Both the position numbers and the translations under genes were made by a program. The notes under the pieces were generated by a model. That model ran no database searches. It worked only from the letters and a program-made list of their open reading frames with translations, and had not been told where the DNA came from. Shown piece by piece: positions 1-13,749 of a stretch of DNA of 64,000 bases; positions within the stretch are counted from its first letter, which is position 1, and each line of letters begins with the position of its first letter. Source of the stretch: Augochlora pura (Eukaryota; Arthropoda; Insecta; Hymenoptera; Halictidae); contig NC_135775.1 in NCBI RefSeq assembly GCF_028453695.1, positions 7,146,046 through 7,210,045 of the forward strand, given 5' to 3'.

Positions 1-1090
1 TTTTAGAACTCATGAAACGCTGTTCCTGGATTTATTTCAACACTTTGACCGTCAATACAGCAACTTTCAATTTCTATAAAATTAAAATAATTGATTCACT
101 GAAATAAGAATAGAAAAGTTACCCTTTTGCACACGAGGACATTCGACTTCCAGAATTTTAAACATTTCCTCCAACGCAGACAATTTATATTTTTATTTAG
201 CATTTAGAATTGATTCGTGTCACGCTTGAAAATTTTAGCAATTTATTATACACTTATTTTAAATCTGGAAATTTAATTTTCTACAACCTTACATTACTTA
301 CAACCAAATAATAAGTGTCCCAAGTAACTATAAATTGGCGTAAATTATGTAGTAATAGTTTTACAGCCTATTAAATCCATAGAAATTTAGTACCGTAGAA
401 ATTGTTTGAAATTACATTGAATATATCAGTATAAAAATGTTTCAAATCGCGACAAATAATTTTATCGTTTACAAATGTATAATAAGACAGTCATATGCCA
501 AGACTTAAATTTTGCTCGCAGAAGTATGAAATTCGGTAGAGAGGAGCATCACGACTTCGTATTCCCAATAAATCATCGATTCGCAGATTTTCGGCCCGCC
601 TAATAGTCGTCGCGTTGTTAACCGTCCCTCACCCTGAAGAGGGTTTTCTCCACATTGTAAGCGCCCATTGAAAAGCTCACGAAATGTCTCTGCCTGCGAG
701 AGATCCGGGACAACGTACCGCCGTTCAAAATCTAATCAAATCGAATTCTTTCCATTGGTGCCGTCATCCCCCTTCCATCGTAAACGATCGAGCCACTCGA
801 ATGCGGAGGATCCAGTGATCCCGTGATTCGTGTACCGCAACCTTGTACCACAGAAGGCGGCGAGAAACGCGTTACACGCTCGCTTTCCGCGGTTCGTTTC
901 ACGGGCATTTCCAAGGTACCCTTCGAGTGTCCGCAGCTGTCACGGAAAAGTCGGTTGCGCCGGCAAACATTCCTTTTTTCCGGGGGCCCAGTTGCCATTG
1001 TTGCGGCCCGGGGTTAGAACGCGAGCCCCGGAGAAGAAACGATTCCGTTCTGGTCCGCGTACGATTCTCTGGCGAAGCGCGCGCAAAAAA

Positions 1091-1112
1091 GAGAGAGAGA
1101 GAGAAAGAAAGA
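1091..1112 (+). repeat. (GA)n microsatellite
   Basis: Seven GA units followed by three GAAA-type units, preceded by an A run. Confidence 0.85.
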
Positions 1113-4100
1113 AGTAGAAACCGGGCCCTCCCCTTTCGCCCAACTCTCCCTTCGGGCCCCCTTTTCACGTTCGACGAGGTAACACCTTCGATGTACACAG
1201 AGGGGGATACGGACGGTCTCGCGCAGGGTTGAAGGCACCCTCGTTCGCCGTTGGTGGGGCAGGTCTGGCCTCGGCTCACTATAGCCGTGGATCCCGCTAT
1301 AGTTGCCCGCCGTTCTGCGGTGCCCCTGGCGCAGTACGCGAATAATGACGTAACAATGGCTGCCGTGAGCACACTACAAAAACAGCGGCCATTGTGAGGC
1401 GGACGAGCGGCGTGTTGTACCGGCGGCCGCCGCTCCTCTCACCGCGTAATGTGATTACACGAGCGTGTACCTCGCGTCGCTCCGCCGTGGTGCTCCAGGC
1501 GATTGACAGTCATCCTCGTTAATGGTGTTTTTAAAAACAATATCCACGTGCCCCGGCACCCGAGGAGTCAAGGGTGCTCTCGGTTACTTATTCGCGCCTA
1601 TCCGGGCCAGCCTCGCCGGATTTTCGGCTAGTCGGGAGAGCATTTTGTGCCGCCTTTTCTCTTCTTTAATCGTGCACTATTATTTGTTTTTTTTTTCACG
1701 TTTTATAACTGAAATTGTTCTCTAACACTAGAACTGTTGATCCTATCGTAATTAATATACTAAATGGTTTTCAAAGGATAACATCACACTAAGGAGCTGG
1801 TTACTTCTCTTATCAATAATATATTATCATAATATATTATCAATAATAAAGGGGACATCAGAAGACTTAAAAATGAAGACATTAGATCTCTGCAATTGTT
1901 AATCATACACATATACAGTCTTTCTCTTGATCCGTCATGCTAGATGACATCAAATCTGTTGGTTATTTTATGGAAATTATTTGATTGAAATTAAAGAACG
2001 AATAAAACACTTTGCTGTTTATTTGCACTTTTTGTGTCATAATGATGATAGGACTGAATTTATTTAGACTTTTCACCATTTTTAACATAATATACGCTCG
2101 AACGAGTAAATATATCTAATCGTTTTCTATGAAAGAATCTGTATCATTTATAATCTTATTAAATATATTAGGACTGCCATGTTAACATGGACGATACATT
2201 TAGTATTAATTAACAGTGTTAACGTTGCGATAGTAGAATGTATTTGTAAGATTTTACGACAAAGTTAACGTGCAGTGTACGCGCGAATAAATGGGTTCGC
2301 AATTTCCCATTGATACGGGAGCGGCATAGAATTTGATTGGTCGTGAAACGAATAGTCCGATTGCCTCGATTAAGAAGTACTCGTTCACTGAAGTAAGAGT
2401 AGAAGGTACATTACTCGAAGTACCCTGATATAAAATTGTGCTCGTATCGGTCAGAGAATATTCTCATTACAGAGCGAAACTTCACAAAATTAGTCCGCGA
2501 ATGGGTTAACGAAGCCCGCAATTTATTCGAGACTCGATGGAACTCTAAGGAGGGTAAACGAGCGGTGGGCCCCCCGAGTACCTGCGAATCAGTCCATGAC
2601 AGTTTATATTTGCATAAATATCCGGCGTCTACCGATTGCTCGATGCGTCCGAATAATTAGGTACCTACCGGGCTGCTTAATTTAATGAAGTCTTTTAAAT
2701 GAAAACCCGCATTGACGTCTCCGGGTAATCTTGATGCGGCGGACAAGCGATATTATGTCGATACGTTCCGGCCGATATCGCGGTCGCCATCGAATCCCTC
2801 GATGCGCCATCGTTAATGAGACAGCCCGTATACAGGGCAATTATGTCTGAACTTTCGCACTCTCGCGCGACGCGATCTGGCACGCCGCTCCGCGACGACG
2901 ACGTACAATTATCCAATTACCGCAGATTTTCTCCCGATTTGGCGGCGTTGTCTCTGCGGCCGTTCCGCCGGCGAGACGGACACGCGGCCCGGCGCACGGC
3001 GGCGCGCACCGTCTTCTCTCCTCCGTTCCGCTCGCGGCCCTCATTAGAAATCTCGCCGACAATGCTCCGGATATTAATTTCCCTCCGCTGTCGCGTTACA
3101 CCTGGCGTCCAACAGAAAGGAAAGTCGTCCCGGCGAGGTCGGGAGCGTGCTTTCCGAGATAATCGGCCGGGTCGAGCGCGACGCCGAGTCCGCCGCGATT
3201 AATTACCTAACCGAAGGCACGCCCCTTACGTCTTCATTATGTAGGCCATTCCGTTGCAGGTGCCTTTCCCGGCGACCAGCTTTTCCGCGAATGGAGAAAA
3301 CGCCGCAATAGGGAGACCCGGCTCCGATCACGCAGTCTCGAGCGCTCGCTCGTTTAGAAAATTCCGATAAGCCGATTCGCGCCGACCGATCCTCTCGCGC
3401 CCCGCGTCCGCTCCCTCTCCCTCGCCGACGCGTTTTAATTACGCCACGGAGCGGACGCTCGTTTAATTAACGTTTGCATTCTTTCTGTCCCGCTCCGACA
3501 AAGTGAAATCGACGACGACGATCCTCCGCCCGTTTCGACGGAGACGCGGCCGGCCGTCTTCTTCTCGTTGATTAGTCTTTCTCAAGTCAAAACGCAGCCA
3601 GGAAATTAATCGGAGAATTCGTTGAGCTCGCCTATTGGACTTTATATTCAGTATTCTTCTAATTGCGCGATCTCTTTTACGTTTTACTTTGCATTAGTTC
3701 CTCGTCGATGATTCTCGATTTAGTCGAAACGACGAAGATTTGTTTCGTTGCATTGCTTTATTAAAAAATGAACAAAATAGTGTGTCTTATTCAAACGTGA
3801 ATAAAATAAAAGCATAGAAAAATTTGTTTATTTTTAATAAAAGAAATGTAACACATCTCATTTGATAAATATGATTTATTAGAAAACAGACAAAGTAGAA
3901 GAATACATTTTAATATCTCTTATTTGAAAATGAAGGAAATAAATGAGTAGAAAAATTCAACGCGATTTATTCGACCACCCCACAGTAACTAGCTTCACCA
4001 CCCTAATTTTGTTATCATTTTATAATAGTGATCGGTGGTTAATCAACGCGGAAAAGCCACGAGCCTGCGCAGTTTCCGTTTCGCGGTGATTCTTTTTCTA

Positions 4101-6988
4101 CGAGACCTAACCGAACCCGTTCACGCTCCAGGAAGCCCGGCAGTCACGTTGGGGTAATTTCCCGTGCCCCGTACCATAATCTTCGTTCTGCTTGCCGCTC
4201 CTTTCCTCCGAGATTCTTATGGTTTGCGCGTCACACACGCGTGTGATTGGCCCGCCGTTGAACTCAGCCGTGTCCCGTTTCTTTCTGCCCGTGATTCCTG
4301 TGATTCTAGGCCTGCACCGCGTAATTTCTGCGAGAGCGTTGACCAATAGCTGCACGCGGCTGCATCTTTGCTCGCACGACACTGAAAACCGGCTCTATCC
4401 GCAAAACGTTTCCCCTTTTTTTTTCTTCTTTTCATTCGCGCGGCCTTTGCCTTCGAATTTTCTTGGGTTCGACGGACTTCGATCTCATCGTTTTCGTAGC
4501 CGACCCTGCCAATGCCAAGTTGTCTAGATCGGAAGACTGGATATATACGACTTCGTTCTCCGCGCGCAATTCGTTTCGCGACTCGCGTCCGATGCGATTT
4601 CGAAACGGCGGGTCTCGCCGATGCAGCAGAGCATGCAGCCGCTCGCGAGCGAGTTCAGTCACGTATTTACACGCGCTGTAAACTTCGGCGACGAACGGGG
4701 AAAGCTTTATTAAGACGAGCCTCCCTTTCCACGTCGCCGAGGATAAATCTCTCGTTAACGCTGCGGGTTTCTGGTGATTTGTGACCGCCGGTTAGGTTAT
4801 TACCGTCTTTGTTGGGTTTTTAATGTATCGCGGACCGGGACCCAACGACAAGTGTACTTTTATCACGAAGGTCGGCTATCAGGATTCAAAGTGGTTCGAG
4901 TATAATATTCTGAATAAAAGCGTAGTTAAGTTATAATTTTGACAGACTATTTTTATTTTGCACGAAGCTCTGCGTTTTATTAATCATGGTTAAATGATTT
5001 CAAAACGATATTAAATTACTGTGCTATGCCATCCTATATGATGATCTCAAACGAAATTATTACATTACGTTATTAGGGACGACTCGATGCCACAGGATGC
5101 AAATAATTGTCACTATAGAATTTATTTAAAAATCAAATCAATTTAAACTTTATAATTGGCAACGGAGATTTAAGACAATCAGAAGAAAATTATGCTTAGG
5201 CTTCACAGTAATTTTTATCAGCATAATTAAGATCGTTGCATTTGCTCTACAATTGTAACAATTTCTGCTCTATTCGAAATAATTATATCAGAGGATGATA
5301 TAGGAAGGCGGGAAAATCTGGTTAACGAAGTTGCCAAGAATTGCTGCGATATCCGTCTTCTAATTCCGTGCGTAGCCGAAGAAAAGCGATTCTAGAGATT
5401 ATTTCTGCCGGCAGCGCGCAGACCTCTATCAATAGCAAGTCGATTCGAGAAAAATGCCAGGGGGTCTGGAAACCGCGGCGACATCGGTCGTTTGTTGATT
5501 CAAGAAGGAAGAAGAAGAAGAAGCGGGAGCAGCCGATAAGCAGCGGCTTCCGCGAAGTGAACCGCTCCGTTCCCGGGTTATAAAAGTGAAAATTCCAGGC
5601 TCGTTTGTTTGCGGGCTGGCCGGCCGGGCCTCGTGGAAACGTTCTTCTACGGCCGATCGCTGGAATCCTTTTATTGTCTCGGTCGAAATGAAACGGCGCG
5701 GCCCAGAACGATCTCGTTTCGGCTCGCTTTGCGGCCCGGGCAAGACACTCGTCGCGCGTCGTGTGTGGCCGGTCGTTCGTGGCTCTTTATTGGGTTTACA
5801 CGGCAATACGGACACCGAAAGAAAAATATATCATCCGCGGCCACCACTATAATCTCCCTTCGTGAAAACCGCTCCGCGATCATCGTTTTCCCTCGAAAAC
5901 CTGGCGACCCCCGCTCCAACGTTCGCTCCGATGAATCGGATCTATTTCGAGAGTACACCGATTTCCGCAAGCAACAAGCTTCGTGGGAATTTTTAATGTT
6001 TTTATTAACTTCTGGTCTTATCACTTTACCGTTTGTAATTAACTAGATAAATTAACACGTGCAATTCCGTGTGGCCAACAGGCAAGAATTCTTGATTATG
6101 TGTGGGAAATTAAGATTAGTTTTAGATAGTAGTAGATTGAATTTAACAGAAATCGAAGAGCGCTTGAAGCAATTTTCTATCGACATATTTAGATAAAGAG
6201 ACTTTTATTAAGACTTCTAAGCTAATAAATCGCTAAAGAAACATTCAAAACTTATATTCGCTTGAAAGAGCTCAAAGGCATAATCTAATTCGCAAACATT
6301 TCCGATAAAGACGTCTCGTCGTAGACCGAGTCACGGCGGATAAATAAATACTCTTTAAAAAAGATGATACAGCACTCGATCGGCTAACCTTCCGCAGCAT
6401 GATGACACGTTTCACCGTTCGCGGAATCTCGGCCAGCCATCGATCACTCTCCGGTGATCGACGCGTCGCGTCTCGTCGCGCAGCCGCGATGAATCGCGGC
6501 GCACCGACCAATAAACCGCCACACGGAAATTAAATATCGCGATATCCATCTGGCGCGTTTAACGCCGGCGCGGCCGGCTACCGGAAACACGAGTCATCTC
6601 GCGCGGTGTCTCCGCCCCGGGTATCGGCGCCGGGATTAACAAAACGTGTAACGACCGTTTGGCTGATTTCACGCGCGTGCACAACTCGCCCCCCGCCCCG
6701 CCAGATTAAATGTCCTAGGAGAGTCCCCGCCGGATATGGGGCCCGGCCCGGCCCGGCGTAATAATAACGCGAGAAGCAACCCGCGGCGAGTGGCCAACAC
6801 GCGGCCGCCGGCGCCGCACACAATGCTCGGCGGCGGGAGACCGCCTGTAAAATGCACAATATCCTTGGATTTCATTATCGGCAATAATAATGCCGGCCTG
6901 ATTCGCCTTAGGACCCCGGCTAGACCCGCTTTTACCCCGTGTCGCGGTTCGCTGCTTCCGTTCTGCGCTCAATACCGCACCCTATGAC

Positions 6989-7011
6989 GTCCCCGGGGAC
7001 CCACGTGGGTC
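6989..7011. promoter_or_regulatory. Two overlapping perfect palindromes with an E-box core
   Basis: GTCCCCGGGGAC (6989-7000) and GACCCACGTGGGTC (6998-7011) are both perfect palindromes and share the GAC. The second has a CACGTG core, the preferred site of bHLH and bHLH-zip factors. Regulatory function is inferred only from the motif. Confidence 0.3.
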
Positions 7012-7485
7012 GCATGCAGAGACCTGGATCGAGTGTCGTGGATTGCTCTTTCATGTTGATCTTTTGCCGGTCGCTCCTTTGCAGCGGGCCTGCGGGATGA
7101 ACAACGTTTTTCGAGTGTTCTTAATTAGAGCTGCACCGTAGGTGCCGTTTTCACGGTAGCTATCGTCAACCCTTCGAGACGGCTGCGCGTTCACTTCGGC
7201 ACAGGTATATCGGCTCTAGCGATTTCATTTTCTCAATATTTTTTTTAATAAAAATATTAAAGTTATTACGATGCGCGAAATAAGAATATATAATCGCTTT
7301 GAAGAAACTGCTTTTGTTAAATTATAGCTAAAGGTAGAAATAAATTTAAAAACATACTAAATGAATGAGTGACAAGTCAGGGCTATACGAAGGGACAGGT
7401 ATAAAAATAATTTTTTCCGATACCGTGATACCATTTTATGCAATCTAGATACATTTAAATTCAAGAAGGATCCGGGAAACTATTT

Positions 7486-7751
7486 TTAACGCGTCCACTG
7501 CCGAATCGGTTACACATTAGTGACACTAATTTTTAACCAGCTCCTGAAATTCACTTTTATTGTGAAATATTCGAAGAAACTGAATGTTGCCAGAGATTCT
7601 GGAATACGAAACAGTTACACTAATAGTTAATACGGTAAACATTATAAATTATATATTCTAAATATGTAAAAATATATTCTCGGTTTCGTTAATTGAATCA
7701 CTTCGATGTTGAGAGAATTTTGAGATTGATGTTCGACACTCGACGCGTTAA
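7486..7751. mobile_element. TTAA-ended MITE-like element (family 1)
   Basis: The left end is TTAACGCGTCCACTGCCG. The right end, reverse complemented, is TTAACGCGTCGAGTGTCG, matching at 15 of 18 positions with TTAA at both tips. The 266-base AT-rich body contains GTGACACTAATTTTTAACCAG and GAAGAAACTGAAT, motifs shared with the elements at 19603 and 17091. There is no coding capacity. The ends suggest a piggyBac-mobilised non-autonomous element. Confidence 0.65.
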
Positions 7752-10241
7752 TATACACGTCCCGGGTTGCGAATTAGCTCGATCTGGTACGATTTTAAAC
7801 AAGTTCCCGCGGAAGTAACTGAATTCAAAGTCCATACGTAGCTCCGCGGGGTTAATGACCGCCGCGAATCTATAGAAGCAGTCGATAATCTGTTTTTACC
7901 AGTCGATACAATTCAAACGTTCTCCTATATTTCATATGTTTGCCGATGTCACAACAGCTGTCCACCCCAGCCTCGTCATCGAACGGGCTCCGAAGCCTGT
8001 AACGCTTCAATTGGGCGGGACAGTTATTACGGCTACACACCGATATGTGTATAGCCCGGTTTCTTTCCGTAAACCAGATAACAATCAATCGCGCCGGCCG
8101 CGGCGCTGCGGTGGATCGGTCGCGATTCTCGCGCACACGCGGACACTAACCATCCAAGAAAACGGGATTTCGTTTGTCGGAAGCCGCGCGCGGCCGATTT
8201 GTTTGCACGCAGGCTCGTTAGACGGTTCACGGAATCATTTAGCGGGTGCGCGTATGTAGGTTGAAGCCGTCGAACCGCGGGTTAATTTCGCCGGTCGCGC
8301 GCCGCTTTCCCGGAATCGGCGGCGAACCGGTAATCGAATCGTGACCGCTCGATTTTCCAGTCGGAATCCGAGCGATTTCCAGCTGACACCCCGAGGGGCA
8401 AGGGAAGAAGGGAGAAAGGAGATCGGAATACTCGAGACGTCTGATCCCGACGCGGTCCCGAATAGGGCCGGGAATCACCGGTCATCATCAGCTGCTTTCC
8501 TTGCAAATTCCAGGCCCCGGAACGGGCGGGGTCGCAAAGGAAACGGTCGTTCTGCCGTTTTAAATCGATTTAGCCGAGTTTTTCCGGAGGGAAGCCAGGT
8601 AAGCCGGTCGTTTCTACGGCGCTGCTGGTTTATCTGGCTGCCGGAAAACAGGCTAACAGCGCCGCGCGTGCGCGCGCGCACCACCGCCGAGGAACCGTGC
8701 AAAGAACCCCGAGGGAGAGAACGAGAAAGGAGAGCTAGGGAAACCGGCAGCCCCGTGTACTTTTGTGTACACAAACACGCTGTCCCGCGCTATCGGCAAG
8801 ATGTTTAATGTTTCGAACTGTTTGAGAATAATATTTACACGGAACGAGCGTGTACGCGCGCTCGCGCTCGCGCGCAGGACTTCGGCTATAGCTGCTTCCG
8901 GTTTATGCCTGGCCGCCCGCGCCCGCGCGCGCTCGCGCGACCGTTCTTATCGGATCGGAACACATTTTCCAAATAGTCATTGGTCATGCACGCGCGTGCC
9001 TCGTACCCGAGAGCGTGCTTTCATTATTAATCGGCCGGCCGGTAGGCTCGCGGTCGCGCGAGGACGACTGCCCGTTCCCGCCGATTTAATCCGGCTTCGG
9101 ATACCGAACGCGCAGCCTTCGTGCCTCGCCGATCGTAATCGACGACGCCGGATTAACGGTGCCTGGGTGTTTCGACAAGCACGCGGTGGTGCCTGCCGGT
9201 GAATTTTCTTGGACACATTCCGAGGAATATTGAGTTCTCGCCGTTTAACCGGCCGACCGTTTATGAGTTATTGGATAGACGCGGAAGAGGACGAGAACGT
9301 CGCGATAAGCCAACGTGGGAAACTGTTTCAGCCTGCTCGCGGGACCGGACTGGAACTATTAGAAACGTGTCCCAAAACGTAGCCACTCCAGTCTGCGATA
9401 TTTTAATTGGACGACTACGCGACCCGTTAGAAATCTCGAATCCTCTAACTGCCAACAGATGACACGGAACCTGATCACCTTGCGAACCAGGTGAAAAAAG
9501 CTGTGTCTAGTACCATGTGGAGTTAATTATACCTTGAACGTTAGCCATTCACAAGTATATAATTTCAATGAGGATACGTGGTGTTTTATCGATTTTATAA
9601 TAACAGTAAACCTTACTAAAATAACATTAATCTTTTAAATATAAACAGGTCTTGTTTTCTTTATAACAGAGTATATAGTTTTAAAACCACTAAGGTTAAT
9701 ATGATTCCACATGGTTCGTGGAGTATTAAATAGAATTTATCAACAACTTTTTAAGTTGCTCGAATTACGAAGACTCTTTTATAGAAAATAATCGAATCGA
9801 TTCCTTGATCTAAAAAATGTCTTAATAATGTCACTTATTTTCATTTACGCACCGAATCAATGCACCCGATACCAACAGGGACAAAATGCTATTCATGTTG
9901 CATAAAAACAGCATTTAGTTAGCAAGGGTATAGTTTCTGGGTTAACCAGAAGTTTCCGTTCGAATAATTCACTAGTTACCGTTCCGTTAGTTTCCCGCAG
10001 TTTCAGCGGCCGAACGTCGAATTGTTCTAAACATAAGCAAGTCGGAGTGTCCCGTCGATCGAAACCGGCGCGGGGTGAATAGCAACAAAGCCGCACGGCA
10101 ACGTGTCGGCGTCCTGTAGGTGCACCACCTACGAGCAACCTTCACCTATGAAGCCGGGACGCACGCGAAGTAATGATCGCGCGGTGCAATTACCCTGCAT
10201 GACTTGCTTTCTTCACCCTCCGCCAACGCGGTCACCCTCCG

Positions 10242-10243
<2 letters not shown>

Positions 10244-10288
<45 letters not shown>
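10244..10288 (+). repeat. (CT)n microsatellite
   Basis: About 22 uninterrupted CT units in a GC-rich block. It is the second-longest perfect dinucleotide array in the window and a likely polymorphic marker. On the minus strand it reads (GA)n, a potential GAGA-factor binding run. Confidence 0.95.
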
Positions 10289-10291
<3 letters not shown>

Positions 10292-10984
10292 TTGACAGCT
10301 TGTAACGCTACCGTGGCCTTTCACGAGTTTTCGCAGCCGCCCTCAGACGCCGATTTCGATCGGACGCTCGCTCGCGACGACACCGTCCCTGGATCGTCGA
10401 ATAAATTCGTGTCACGCGTTTTAACCGACTCGAATGGATTTTCCCTTCGTTGTCACGGATCTCTTCTATAGGGCCACATGGGGGAGCAAAACGTTTCGTA
10501 CGGAGAATGAATCTGCAGAGAATGCATTTTCAGCCTTCGATCGAAGAATATCGTCATCGACGAAGGGTTAGAATTTGACCACATTTTTAATGTCGTACCT
10601 GATTCGTATCGATGAGCGAAGGTCCAAATGAAAGAGCGACGGTTTCGGCAGGTGTCGAAGCAATGATCGACACAACTCTAACAAGTCAAAACCGTTGCCG
10701 ATAGCTCCAGCCATCGATAGCCTACCAGCCATCGGAATGTCCGACAGTTTTACGAGCTTGGTTGCATCGGGCAGCTCTAAATCATCGCAGGTGTACGGGA
10801 TCTCCGTATTATCCCCAATGATGTCTCAGATCGGAAGCATCGGTGGTCCCACGCGAGCACCGGTTATAGGAAGACGGAAAAAAGTGCGCTTAAGAGGCGA
10901 CACTTGGTGTTTACACCCGAGGAACGAGCCCTCATAAAGTTTATCGTCGTGACAGGGAGAGACGGGGCAGGTTAGCCGCTCGTC

Positions 10985-11014
10985 GAGAGAGAGAGAGACA
11001 GAGGGAGAGAGTAG
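10985..11014 (+). repeat. GA-rich microsatellite
   Basis: GA units with CAGAGG interruptions in a GC-rich block, about 700 bases after the (CT)n at 10244. Confidence 0.85.
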
Positions 11015-11150
11015 AGGCCTCTCTTTCGCCGTAGGATTGTCAAAATAGCCGATCTTTATGTCGTTTTTATAGCCGCTCGCTCGTGGTCGTTACGAGCGTG
11101 AAATCCAAGCTCTTCCGGGGACAGACGGCTGCCGTGGCTGGCTGGCTGGC

Positions 11151-11175
11151 TTCTTCTTCTTCTTCTTCTTCTTCT
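11151..11175 (+). repeat. (TTC)n microsatellite
   Basis: Eight TTC units preceded by three GGCT tetramers. Confidence 0.9.
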
Positions 11176-11795
11176 CGGAGACTTTTACGAAAAGTCGTGG
11201 CCATGCCCACCGTAACCGCCCAAGGACCCTCGAGAGAGGGCCTGCCAGCCCGAGCCGTGTCGGAGGGGGTGTCCTCGAACACATGGCGCGCAAACGACCG
11301 TCCTGGAGAAAGACTTTTACCCCACGGGGGGCCCACGTGGCTTTTCAACGGTGTGTGCGCGCCGCGCACCGTTCCGTCGCCTCGGCTCGGGTTACGGGCC
11401 CTCTGGGAGAAAACTCGAAAAAATGCTGGGGGACCTCCTGGAACAATATACAGAAAATTTGGACCGGCGCCGGATTCCGTTCCGAGTTAATTAAAGCTGT
11501 TACTCGGCTGACGAGGCTGACCGAGGAACCGTAGCTCGTCATTCCGCGTTAATGGCGGAGAGCATAAAGCCACCCTCGTCGTAGATGGACTTCTGCTTTT
11601 ACGGGTGTTACAGTTAATTGCAAGGGATTAGGTTCCACGCCTTAGTGTTTTAACGTAACGCGATTGCCGACTTTATTCCCACCGCAAAAATTTCCTTCAC
11701 ATTTTCCTCAACATTCAATTTACAAAAGTTCTGTTCTGTGATTTTCAAAGCTGTTTGATTCTTGAGTCAAACAACGCTCGAAAATTTATAAAGCT

Positions 11796-12104
11796 TTAAC
11801 ACTATGCCTGCCACGTCATTCGTATGCGGGTGACAGAATTATTTCCTCGCCATTAAGAATTAATTGTTACGCTAATCTGTTACGTGTTTCTAATTTTATT
11901 AGCAAAAATAAGTTGTCGAGACGTGAGAAGAGTTTAAGATATAATTTACTCTTGTTCAATTTCTGTTCCTTGCAATCGTCCTTTTTAAATTTTTATTTCT
12001 CATAAAGATCCGCAGTCTGTTGACTTATTAATCTTATTTTGATTCAAGAAAATGATTTAATTCCGTGAAAATATTATGGTTGTGCGTGGCCGTCGAAATG
12101 TTAA
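11796..12104. mobile_element. Possible family-1 MITE-like element
   Basis: The left part TTAACACTATGCCTGCCACG, followed by a CGTATGCGGGTGACA segment, aligns with the left part of the 19603 element (GTATGGGTGACA). A candidate right tip, CGTCGAAATGTTAA, lies at 12091-12104. The body is AT-rich and diverged, so the right limit is uncertain. Confidence 0.35.
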
Positions 12105-13683
12105 CGAGTATAATTTTACCGAGCCTAGAACCGCTGAGTTTTCGCACGAGATGTTCGCTCGGTAATTGGACGAAACATCGAGAGGCGTAATTCTAGATAA
12201 TGTTTGACATCCTCCAATGTTGATCTTCGTGTTTTCGCTCGTTTATGGCTCGAAGATTTCCCGCGATTGTTCCGCGTAAAATGTAACACCGTTATCTGAC
12301 GAGTGTATGATCAGCTTCGAAGCCACGAGAAAGCAAACACACATCGGGAGCCGTGTAATCACGGCGAGAGAGGTTCCCGCATCGCGTGTCCTTTGTACAC
12401 GGTTCCTGCGGACCTTTCTCGGCCGCCCCGGACGTTGGTCCCGTGCCTCGAGTTGGAGGAAGGCGCGTGGCCAACCGGCAATTATTACGCGCGGCTCCTT
12501 TCAGGCGTCCTCGGACTGGACCATAAAAAATTCTGTCTACGGGCGGAAGCTATTGCAGGCACCCCGGAAACGTTCTAATTTCCGACAAACAGCGTACAAT
12601 ACCGCTTTTTGCCCGGCGTGTTGTTTCCCTTTCGCGCGACGCCTGCCGGTTTTTGTCACACGCTCGCGGACGAGACCTACCTGTTATTATCGCGTGACGG
12701 TCCACCGGTGAGAACATAAAGCTGTCGGGAGACGCGAACACGAAAAATAGGGGAACGCCGGAGGAGAGTTTGAATTTTATTAACCCGTGTTCTCGGTGTA
12801 CGAGGAAGCAGATACGGTTTAGTGACTGGCGCGTAATGACTGGTGGAAAATTATACGGGTCTGGATATTTCGAACTTCGACGGAGAATTCGATATGGGAC
12901 CGGGTGTTCTGAAATCTGGGATTTGGAAATAGGGTGTAGGAGATATGGACTAGGATTGATATAAGTGGAAAGACTGGGGAAGCTTAATAAAGAAGAAAAG
13001 AGAATAGGAAGAGGTCTAATAATAGGGCTAGAGAGAAATTAGGGGATGGATGGTTTATAATAGATGGACAGATTAACAAGATAGCTGTTATCTCGTTGTA
13101 ACATACAATTTTGCCCAATTAAGAAGACTATATATTTTTATATATTTTATTAAATTATATATTTCATAAACGTCATGTTTTATCGAACATATACGGTATA
13201 ATTATAGAAACTTAAAACAGCTAACTAGTTAAAAGAAGGAGAGACATGAAACAAATATGAAAAGGTCCCCTACAATTTAATGTTACAATACAAACGTAAT
13301 CAAATACTACAACACAATTTATTCAACCGGTTATCGTCGATCGATCATTTTACTTTACTATATTTCAACGAGTTTATGCATGAACAAAGAAGAACAAGAA
13401 ATAATCTCGCATACACGTGAAACGTTCTTCGTACAGCAGCGACAAGGTTTTCCGTGTTACTTAATCCTAGTACTGGTCTGGAAGTAATTCTCGTTTCTCC
13501 ATCCAGAAGATTACTATCCCTGGAAAATACCTTCACTCGAGCCCCTCGACGTTGCCTTATTTTTCTCGGGAACGCAGCTATCTTTAGTTTCCAATTTCAG
13601 CCGCAATCTTCGACGGAAAATCGAATGCACATAAATTTCATGTGTCACCAGCAGCAGAAGGTTCGCGTTCCTTGGATAGCAGA

Positions 13684-13749
13684 CTTTCTCTGTCGCTCTC
13701 TCCCCTCTCTCTTCTCTCTCTCTATCTATTTCTCGCTCGCTCGCTCGCG
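13684..13749 (+). repeat. CT-rich low-complexity tract
   Basis: An impure CT array ending in TCTATCTATT and then TCGC tetramers (CTCGCTCGCTCGCTCGCG). It explains the serine/leucine-rich frames seen on both strands. Confidence 0.85.

Larger units (their letters stand above)
1..7485. other. Non-coding, mixed AT/GC blocks
   Basis: No gene seen. An imperfect AT inverted/direct repeat built on TATCAATAATATATTATCA lies at about 1814-1851. An 8-bp stem (ACTATAGC, 10-base loop, GCTATAGT) lies at 1278-1303. A TATAAAAG box at 5579-5586 has no initiator at the expected distance. The rest is GC-rich sequence with chance frames and AT-rich sequence. Confidence 0.6.

Noticed and set aside
5579..5586. TATAAAAG box
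   Set aside because: No initiator at the expected distance and no downstream gene.
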